NCBI GenBank assembly: GCA_044449065.1
Contig: JBIOHP010000015.1
Span: 1 to 64,000, forward strand
Length of the DNA stretch: 64,000 nt
Direction of reading: 5' to 3'
Source of the DNA: JBIOHP01 sp044449065
Lineage (GTDB): Bacteria > Bacteroidota > Ignavibacteria > UBA10030 > SZUA-254
The position numbers and the translations under genes are program-made. A model generated the notes under the pieces. It was given only the letters and a program-made list of their open reading frames with translations, made no database searches and had not been told where the DNA came from. This document shows positions 34,367-40,906 of the stretch, piece after piece; within the stretch, counting starts at the first letter, position 1, and each line of letters begins with the position of its first letter.

Positions 34367-35476
34367 TCACGGGATAGTTTTGGGAAATCGAGGTAAAGTG
34401 GGTGTTTTAAATGCTGATTTTGGAAGTAAATTATCAAATGAAGAAATGAAATCTTCCAACTCTTTTTCTGACCCAGCCCAATTCGCCGGGAGTTGCTCAT
34501 TGAAGTATTCGAATTTTCTATTGATAAATTTTATCTTTGGTCTAAAATAATCATCAAAATATGAGTTCACAAGATATTCTTCCATATCAGCAGAATTATT
34601 TACGATGATAATCTTCTTCAAGTTTTTGCTTTGAAGCAATGCCAATAGAAATAATTGATCGAAGAATACATCGGTTCTAGGAAAAGAATATCCGATGATA
34701 AACAGATGAGTTGCCGTCGAAATTGCATCAAGACTGTTTACCCAAGCACTTGTAATGTGAGAAGTATAATTAAGCTTGTTCCATGTTGGAGGAATAATTA
34801 GGTTGTTCATCAGATGGCATTTACAATCAGCTTTATGTTCTCCATTCTCCGAATCATGACTTTGGATTGCGCAGTATTCAAGTTTTGTATTAGTCTTTTT
34901 CATGTATTGCGAACAATAAATCCAATTTGCTGAACCATGAAGTTTGAGCACTCTTCTAAATTTACCAGAGCCTACCGCGGGGTTAATATCATCGCTTAAA
35001 TCATACTCTATGCGATAAGAATTGTTGATAAGTGCATTTTCAATCGACAGATCATAATTAAACGTTAAAAATGTCGAATTATCCGGAACGGCTAAAAATT
35101 TAATAATTCGATTGTAAGTGCCCCATTCAGGATTATCTTCTATGGATAATTCGAGCGTTTTAATAATTAATGTAAATAAATCATCGCGAACTTTTTGTAA
35201 TTCCTGATTATCGGATTTTAACTGGAAATCCATTTCCAAAATTGAAAAAAGGACTTCAATGTTTTCTAAGTTCGTCTTTAAGTATCGTCGACTTTCAAAA
35301 AGTTTAGCTTGATAGTCAAATACATTTTCAAAAATTTCAATGAATTGGGGTGGAAATCGGTTTGAATAACGTAATTGATTTGCTTTTGAAAGAAAATCAT
35401 TTACTAATGGGGCACCGAGCATTTTACTCGCACCAGCTCCCATAATATACACTGGTTTGAAATCAGGGGTGGACAT
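34367..35476 (-). CDS. SIR2-like domain protein (putative NAD+-consuming defence effector)
   Basis: This 369-residue protein has a SIR2-like Rossmann fold: 'YIMGAGASKMLGAP' (GAGAS at 13-17), 'FLTFNYDLSIENAL' (N140), 'VLKLHGSANW' (H180) and 'FIIGYSFPRTD' (about 259-269). N140 and H180 match the Asn/His pair essential for NAD+ hydrolysis in anti-phage SIR2 effectors such as ThsA and DSR2. A small Cys/His group (C202, C218, C220, H221) may bind metal. It is A+T-rich relative to the housekeeping genes, flanked by repeats, and follows a nuclease-like gene in the same direction. NAD+ depletion during infection is inferred from the family; the enzyme could also be a non-defence deacylase-like protein. 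Confidence 0.75.
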   Translation of the reverse strand: MSTPDFKPVYIMGAGASKMLGAPLVNDFLSKANQLRYSNRFPPQFIEIFENVFDYQAKLFESRRYLKTNLENIEVLFSILEMDFQLKSDNQELQKVRDDLFTLIIKTLELSIEDNPEWGTYNRIIKFLAVPDNSTFLTFNYDLSIENALINNSYRIEYDLSDDINPAVGSGKFRRVLKLHGSANWIYCSQYMKKTNTKLEYCAIQSHDSENGEHKADCKCHLMNNLIIPPTWNKLNYTSHITSAWVNSLDAISTATHLFIIGYSFPRTDVFFDQLFLLALLQSKNLKKIIIVNNSADMEEYLVNSYFDDYFRPKIKFINRKFEYFNEQLPANWAGSEKELEDFISSFDNLLPKSAFKTPTLPRFPKTIP

Positions 35477-35705
35477 TTTTGGTTAAAGTATTATGATGAA
35501 TTTATTTTTTATCTTTTTCTCGTTACCACATTACAGCGTGGTGATACATATGTTGATGTTCCTGAATTGGATAATTACTGGTTATTAAAAATTTATCAAA
35601 TCCCTCTTTTCACTCGTGCTATAAGAGTTGTCATGGCTAAAAAATTTTAATAGAACAAGGTGAGTTAATTTAATAATGCGATATATTTATACTGCTTTCG
35701 GTCTA

Positions 35706-36782
35706 CTACGCTCTTGAAGCCAGTTCCCTAAACAATGGCATCGCCATCGCCGCACCATTCAAAATTGGTCGTGGTTTGCTGAAGTCCACTTCCAATAAAA
35801 GAACGAGTGGGATGTCATACTTCTTTAAGAAAGAGTTTATTTCTGTTCGATATGACAAGTAATTGACATATTTGTAGGTCATATTCAAATCAATCCAACC
35901 TATTAAATTAGGTTTGATTTTCTCGATTATTTTTCCGAGAAGACCCCAAAGCTTTTCGTCGGGCTTCTGGTAATAGAAACCATTACCTACGATGGACAAT
36001 GTTCCGTCAAGGTCATGGTTGAAAGAGATGCCCAAAAATGAATCTTTGTATTTCCCTTCACCAGAAATATCAACATAAAACTTTTCGGATTGCTTGAATA
36101 GTTTTACGTTAACGTTTTCTGTTTTATACGATGTCCTCTCCAACTCCAAATCTCTTTCTAAGGATGAGTGAATATAAGAAAGAACGTCGTTTAAAAAATC
36201 TTTGTGCACTCCAACGAATTTCCCCAACGAAACATGCAAATAATTTCTTAAAACCTCATTCTTTTGCTTGTACATCTCACCAACAAGTGCCTGCTCGAAT
36301 AGATCTTTGCTAAAATCCTCATTTGTTTTAAGTTTGACCTGAATACCATAACGTGTTCTAGCAAATTCGCAGGAAATATCCTCCCCCTGTGTACATTTCC
36401 TGATGTTATATGCCCCAACTTCTTGAATTAGCTTAGCGCATCTTATCTCTGCTGCAATTGAAGATAACTTTTGGTTAAATTCCACGATGTTCTTTATTTC
36501 CCCCTGCTCCTTGTATACATCGGAAACAAAATCATTTGGCAAATCTGCGGCATCTTCTGCAAGCATCCTGTCATATGAGATTAATAGCGCTCCATCCTTA
36601 TAGAGAATATCTCGTACTAATGAACTATCAAGTGGCGAATCTAAATTAACCAATTTCTCGAAGAAGGATGGGATCAATAGCTCAAAAGAGGGCAGCGAGT
36701 TTGATTTCGACCAGCATTTCACCCTTTCTTTGACTTGGTCATCAGGATAAAAAGTACTTGGAAGTGTATCCAATATAGACAT
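35706..36782 (-). CDS. Putative PD-(D/E)XK-fold nuclease, unknown family
   Basis: This 358-residue protein is not recognised as a named family. Around residues 108-152 the order of a restriction-endonuclease-like core can be read: a helix with E112 ('AAEIRCAKLIQEVG'), D135 ('QGEDISCEF') and Q148-x-K150 ('YGIQVKLK'), i.e. E...D...QxK. The N-terminal ~100 residues and the C-terminal ~200 (alternating helices and strands, 'LIGWIDLNMTYKYVNY') are unassigned. The gene is A+T-rich and lies 229 bp upstream of the SIR2-like gene in the same orientation. Together they may form a sensor/effector pair; this is inference from context. Confidence 0.5.
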   Translation of the reverse strand: MSILDTLPSTFYPDDQVKERVKCWSKSNSLPSFELLIPSFFEKLVNLDSPLDSSLVRDILYKDGALLISYDRMLAEDAADLPNDFVSDVYKEQGEIKNIVEFNQKLSSIAAEIRCAKLIQEVGAYNIRKCTQGEDISCEFARTRYGIQVKLKTNEDFSKDLFEQALVGEMYKQKNEVLRNYLHVSLGKFVGVHKDFLNDVLSYIHSSLERDLELERTSYKTENVNVKLFKQSEKFYVDISGEGKYKDSFLGISFNHDLDGTLSIVGNGFYYQKPDEKLWGLLGKIIEKIKPNLIGWIDLNMTYKYVNYLSYRTEINSFLKKYDIPLVLLLEVDFSKPRPILNGAAMAMPLFRELASRA

Positions 36783-37547
36783 TGACTATTCCTTGTGATT
36801 TTCTTCTTTAGATGGTCGGTTTAGAGATGTTTACCGTGAATATTTATGTGTCTCATTATATGGAATCAAAATGCGCTAATGAGTTTCTTAAAGAACCTTG
36901 TCGCGCTCGCCGGAGGTTAATACGCTAATTTAAAAATTTCTTTAGATAATGTCAAAATCGCAATGAAACCCCCTTCGCCTTCGGCGATGTCCCCCTTTGA
37001 CAAGGGGGATTCCTCCTGAGGTGAATGTTTGTAACATCCGGGTATTGTCGTATATCGGCATCAGAATCAATGCCGCCCGGAATAATTGCGTCGCATAAAT
37101 TAAGAACAAACGTTGTCTGATCCCGTCCCGTCATATGAGTATTGACGGGACGGGACGAGTTGAGACCACCCCTTAATCCCCTCCTTAAAAAAAAGGAGGG
37201 GAAACCCCAAAGGCGAGGGGTGGTCTTCAGGCATTGATTCTGCTGCCTTGTCCGCTGCGGCGGATTCTTTGGTTCTTTCTATTTGCCTCAAGGCAAAAGA
37301 AAGAACAACAAGCTATAGACATGAGGAGATCGCGACGCGGTGAAACCGCTCGCGATGACTTTCCATACAGTCCGTGAAGGTGGAAATGGCCAAACACCAT
37401 AATTCTCCCGCACCTCCTCAAGGGTATCAATAGTACTTCTGCTTTTAAGGCGGAGAGATGGAAGAAGATCGAGGTAGTTTTAAACTGAAAGCCCGGTTCA
37501 AGGATGAGCCAGGCTTTTCTTTCTACATTATTGTGCGCCTAAGCTAA
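36783..37547. repeat. Gene-free repeat-rich segment
   Basis: CCCCCTTCGCCTTCGGCGATGTCCCCC with CTTTGACAAGGGGGAT lies at about 36965-37010. At 37121-37290 there is a composite element: TCCCGTCCCGTCA...TGACGGGACGGGA palindrome, GACCACCCCT...AGGGGTGGTC outer arms, an internal CCCCTCCTT/AAGGAGGGG hairpin and a TTCTTTC...GAAAGAA hairpin. The same order recurs at 61338-61508. A reversed core of the 15099-15217 family is at 37321-37372. No gene is seen. Confidence 0.6.
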
Positions 37548-37715
37548 TCAGCCCTGGCGTTTATGCTTGGGGTAACAATCTTTGCAATACACTGGGCGGT
37601 CTTGTGAGGGTTTAAACGGAACTTCGCAGTCCTTCCCACAATCTGAGCATTTTGTTTTAAACATTTCCTTGGGTCCGCGATTTCCGTAGTTATCCCTGTT
37701 ATTCCGATCCTGCAT
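37548..37715 (-). CDS. Small CxxC...CxxC zinc-ribbon protein
   Basis: A 55-residue protein starting at the ATG at 37715, with AGAAAGG as ribosome-binding site 8-9 bp upstream. After a charged N-terminus rich in Asn/Arg/Asp, the motif 'CSDCGKDCEVPFKP' (CxxC) and 'RPVYCKDCYPKHKR' (second CxxC) form a zinc ribbon. This is a widespread small family in bacteria and candidate phyla ('CxxC-x(n)-VYCxxC'), with unknown role, possibly nucleic-acid binding. It is monocistronic and embedded in repeat DNA. Confidence 0.8.
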   Translation of the reverse strand: MQDRNNRDNYGNRGPKEMFKTKCSDCGKDCEVPFKPSQDRPVYCKDCYPKHKRQG

Positions 37716-38386
37716 GATGAAGCCTTTCTAGTTGATATTTTTATGATTGTAAGTTGATAGAGTTGCCTTAATAATATACATCCATTTCGAACGGAAGTCA
37801 ATTTTGAATACGGAATGATCTTCCCGTCGCATCTTTTACGTCTATTAGCTCATGGTAGGTTCAATCCAGTCCACGCATGCCTCCGGGCCAATATTCCCCC
37901 TGCAACGTCGGAAATGACCAAATTCGCCGGCTGAGGCCCGCGGCTGCCATTGCCCTGCGCATATGCCGATCGTCTGAAACTTTAGGGTCAAATCATCATC
38001 TTCCCCGTCTTCACATCCCCATTCCCACCCGAAACCCCCAATCCCCCTTTGACCCGCCAGAAAGGCTTTGTCGGGCGGGCAAGGGGGTGAATCCCGAATC
38101 GATTTATAGCATGTCAACTTGTAAGATTTCCAGTTCAAAAATTACAATTATTAATTTCATCCATGATTGGAACGCCGGAGTCAAGAAGGTATGCCGCATT
38201 ATTATTCTATGTTCAGAAACGAAGATTATCAAGATCACATTATATTTCATTTTGTATGAATCCCCATTGCCAAAGGGGGAAAGCCGAAGGCAAGGGGGTT
38301 TTGTGATATCAATTGGGTTTGAATCGATTTATCCATCGGGAGTAAGTGTTGCCACGATATGTTCTCCCCGGTCTTCAGCATTTTCT
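37716..38386. repeat. Gene-free segment with repeats and a vestige of an FGE-like gene end
   Basis: Positions 38011-38037 match 24 of 27 bases with the last codons and stop of the neighbouring FGE-like gene (38394-38420) and would encode GFRVGMGM-stop on the minus strand; the similarity stops at a repeat. A CCCCCTTTGACCCGCCAGAA...GGGCGGGCAAGGGGG hairpin lies at about 38043-38087, and a CCCCCTTGCCTTCGGCTTTC-type repeat (reverse) at about 38262-38300. GAATCGATTTAT occurs twice (38096 and 38321). Confidence 0.45.
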
Positions 38387-39208
38387 TCACATCCCCATCG
38401 CCACGCGAAACCCGACAGATTTATCCCTGAACGTCGGATAGGCGTAGCTGCGGTACGCGACGCGGCAGTCATATCCCGCGACGATCTCATATTCTGACCA
38501 CGAGCCGCCCCGGATGACGTAGTTTGTTCCCGAGGCAGGTCCTTGCGGATTCGTTCCGTTGCTTGCGCCGTAATAGTTAGGGTCGTACCAATCGCTGCAC
38601 CACTCCCACACGTTCCCGCTCATATCGAAAATGCCAAGCTGGTTGGAAGTTTTTCCCCCTACGTTATGGGTATGGTTTCCGGCATTCACATAATACCACG
38701 CGACGAGGTTAACCGAATCGCCGCCGCTGTATGCGAATTGATCTGCCCAGTGCGTTCCGCCGCGCGCGGCATACTCCCACTCCGCTTCCGTCGGAAGCCG
38801 CCATTTCGGATTGCCGGTCATCGCGCGTAAATAAATCAGAAAGGTATCGATGTCGGCGCGGTTCACCATTTCAACCGGCAGAGTGTCGCCCTGGAAAAAG
38901 CCACGCTGGGGAGTAAAATCCGTCCCGCCGTGGCTTTGTTTCCACGTGATGACGTCCTTCCATTGTTTCTGGGTCACTTCGAACTTACCGATGTAAAAAC
39001 TCGGCAGCACAACATAGTGCTGTGGATGCTCGTCAACATCCCCCGATCCCAACGGGCTGCCCATCTGGAACGCGCTGCTCTGCACAAGGACCGTCTGAAT
39101 CAGCGGCTGAGGGGAGTTGTTGGGCTGGCTGGGATTTGATTCACTCTTACATCCGGGCAGAAGACCGGACAACAAGACAATCGATAATAACACGAAAGAA
39201 TATTTCAT
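38387..39208 (-). CDS. FGE-like (SUMF1-domain) lipoprotein
   Basis: This 273-residue protein (start at ATG 39208, giving the signal peptide 'MKYSFVLLSIVLLSGLLPGC' with lipidated Cys) consists of a lipobox, a short Ser/Asn/Pro linker and an FGE-like domain. Visible motifs are 'MGSPLG', 'DEHPQHYV', 'KFEVTQKQW', 'WRLPTEAEWEYAARGGTHW', 'GIFDMSGNVWEWCSDW' and 'YVIRGGSW'. As in its paralogue at 3.1 kb the C-terminus has 'YDCRVAYRSY', not the catalytic Cys pair of true FGE, so it is probably a binding protein or a divergent enzyme. It lacks the carboxypeptidase-like domain of the paralogue. Confidence 0.8.
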   Translation of the reverse strand: MKYSFVLLSIVLLSGLLPGCKSESNPSQPNNSPQPLIQTVLVQSSAFQMGSPLGSGDVDEHPQHYVVLPSFYIGKFEVTQKQWKDVITWKQSHGGTDFTPQRGFFQGDTLPVEMVNRADIDTFLIYLRAMTGNPKWRLPTEAEWEYAARGGTHWADQFAYSGGDSVNLVAWYYVNAGNHTHNVGGKTSNQLGIFDMSGNVWEWCSDWYDPNYYGASNGTNPQGPASGTNYVIRGGSWSEYEIVAGYDCRVAYRSYAYPTFRDKSVGFRVAMGM

Positions 39209-39940
39209 ATTGTACCCATCGGGAATTTTTGAGAGCACTATCATGATGATTATATCATTGCGGTAAAACGTTCATTTCAGTTAAACAAGTATAGAAAAAA
39301 TCTAACCATAAAATTGAAAGAAGTCAACATTGATTATGCGGCACAAGGAGAAATATTTTATTGATGGATTATGACCTCACCCCGGCAAGATTTATTGTCT
39401 AATAATATTGCATAATTTCCCTCTCCCTGCCCGTCCGGTCAGGCGGGCCGACGGGAGAGGGTGAAACGGTTGTTGTCTATCCCACGATGGGACTCAGGGT
39501 GAGGTCATCAATTCAAAGTTGCAAGTTCGATGTTAGCGGGACTGCATCCTGCACTCCATTCCCATCGTCCGCCACAGGCGGATGGGAATGAGGTTATAGT
39601 CCTCGTTGCCACACTCCCGTGTGGTAATGCTGTCGTTGACGCTCCTGCGTTATCAAATTGTAAATTATTACCTCGCCGTTCTTCATCCGTGCATCTGCTA
39701 TCGTTAAATCACATTTCGCCCCTAAAGGGGCTTTGCCACCATCTGACGCATTCCCCGGCTATAGACATAGCGTCCCTTCGGGACTTTGATCTTAATGAAT
39801 CATTGATGGCAAAGTAAGAAAACAATTTTGAACGAAGTAATTAACCCTCACCCAAGTATATATTAAATTTACCGAAACAATATGTCAACCCTCTCCCGCG
39901 CCGGGAGAGGGAAAATGTGCATTTTCGGTAAAAAATATAT
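39209..39940. repeat. Gene-free repeat cluster including a complete MITE-like element
   Basis: The element at 39371-39508 has perfect 12-bp terminal inverted repeats, ATGACCTCACCC (39371-39382) and GGGTGAGGTCAT (39497-39508), and an internal CCCTCTCCC...GGGAGAGGG hairpin followed by GTGAAACGG. A GTTGCCACACTCCCGTGTGGTAATGC-type repeat with TTGACGCTCCTGCGTTA is near 39603-39650. A second, solitary CCCTCTCCC/GGGAGAGGG hairpin is at 39889-39911. A 95-codon frame at 39530 crosses repeats and was not called. Confidence 0.65.
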
Positions 39941-39988
39941 AGATGGGGAGGGTCCCAACATTAAATTTTCGTCATGTGCCGATTTCGC

Positions 39989-40017
39989 TTGACTATTTAA
40001 GGAAATTTCATTATATT
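39989..40017 (+). promoter_or_regulatory. Sigma-70-like promoter upstream of the HTH gene
   Basis: TTGACT (39989-39994), a 17-bp spacer and TATATT (40012-40017). It lies about 130 bp upstream of the predicted ATG at 40150. Confidence 0.6.
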
Positions 40018-40149
40018 ATATATACAAGGAATACGGAAGAACCTGCCTCCTTCAAACCCAATAGAAACAACGGAAACAATACATCACGGCATTCCTATGA
40101 TACTATGCCGTGCGTTACGGGGGATTTCTGCCACGGAAAGGAAAACACT

Positions 40150-40617
40150 ATGTACGAAAACGATACACGCGAACAATTTATCCGGCTGCGCGCCATGGGA
40201 AAAAGCGTGCGGATCATTGCAAAAGTGATGAACATCGCGAAAAATACTGTTTGGCGATGGAATACTGAGTATGCCGATGAAATCGCCGCCAAAAGGCAAT
40301 GCATTATCGATTTAGCCCTCGGCGAGCAGGGATTGGGCAAATTAGACCGGCTGAAAATCGCCGGCGATCTTCTTCTCCTCCTGAAGGATCGCTTGCTGAA
40401 TGAAACCAAGGATTCCGCCGCGCCTGACAAAGCTACGATGGAATCGTTCGTGAAACTCTACAAACTCATCGGCAACGAAGATACGTTTTCCCCTCGCGAA
40501 ATCGGGAAGAAAAAACTTCCGTGGGTGCCGGTGCAAATTGATATGAGCAGTGACGATGTACCCGAGTGGGCGCGCATCCCTCGAAATCGTCCATCAAATA
40601 CTGAACCAGCGCCGTAA
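40150..40617 (+). CDS. Small helix-turn-helix protein (terminase-small-subunit/Hin-recombinase-like HTH)
   Basis: This 155-residue protein starts at ATG 40150 behind a GGAAAGGA ribosome-binding site (the frame is open further upstream but without support). Residues 5-35 form a homeodomain-like HTH: 'REQFIRLRAMGKSVRIIAKVMNIAKNTVWRW', as in resolvases and phage terminase small subunits. The remainder is helical ('DRLKIAGDLLLLLKDRLL', 'ATMESFVKLYKLIGNEDTF') with a short Pro-rich tail. No recombinase or phage genes are nearby. It is immediately followed by the 11-bp tandem array, which might be its binding site; that link is inference. Confidence 0.6.
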   Translation: MYENDTREQFIRLRAMGKSVRIIAKVMNIAKNTVWRWNTEYADEIAAKRQCIIDLALGEQGLGKLDRLKIAGDLLLLLKDRLLNETKDSAAPDKATMESFVKLYKLIGNEDTFSPREIGKKKLPWVPVQIDMSSDDVPEWARIPRNRPSNTEPAP

Positions 40618-40667
40618 TACGGATTGGAATTTTGTGGAATAAAATGGAATAAATTGAAGACATTATT

Positions 40668-40711
40668 GGGACAGAATGGGGACAAAATGGGGACAGAATG
40701 GGGACACTTTG
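40668..40711. repeat. Four tandem 11-bp repeats (GGGACARAATG)
   Basis: The units are 40668-40678, 40679-40689, 40690-40700 and 40701-40711 (GGGACAGAATG, GGGACAAAATG, GGGACAGAATG, GGGACACTTTG). The period is about one DNA helical turn. The array starts 50 bp after the stop of the HTH gene. An inverted copy GTGTCCCCATTTTGTCCCAA lies at 40771-40790, so the two could form a long hairpin with a ~60-base loop. Confidence 0.7.
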
Positions 40712-40906
40712 GGTACGGAAAATCAATGAAAATGCCGAATGAAGATTGTTTTCGAAGGTCAAATAAAAAAGTGTCCCCATTTTGTCCCAAAAAAATATCG
40801 TCATGCTGAGCGAAGTCGAAGCATATCAAATTCCGTAAAATAGTGCCTTGTCTCTGCTCATTCTGAAAGTTTAAGAATGGAATCTAAAATTCAATCACGA
40901 AAAGCA

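Noticed and set aside
37544..37801. 85-codon minus-strand frame overlapping the zinc-ribbon gene
   Set aside because: It is an out-of-frame shadow; the 55-codon frame at 37548-37715 has the CxxC motifs and a ribosome-binding site.
39530..39817. 95-codon open frame on the plus strand
   Set aside because: It runs through dispersed palindromic repeats and has no protein-like features.
40150..40617. Phage terminase small subunit
   Set aside because: The HTH resembles that family, but no large subunit or other phage genes are present, so only a generic HTH call is made.
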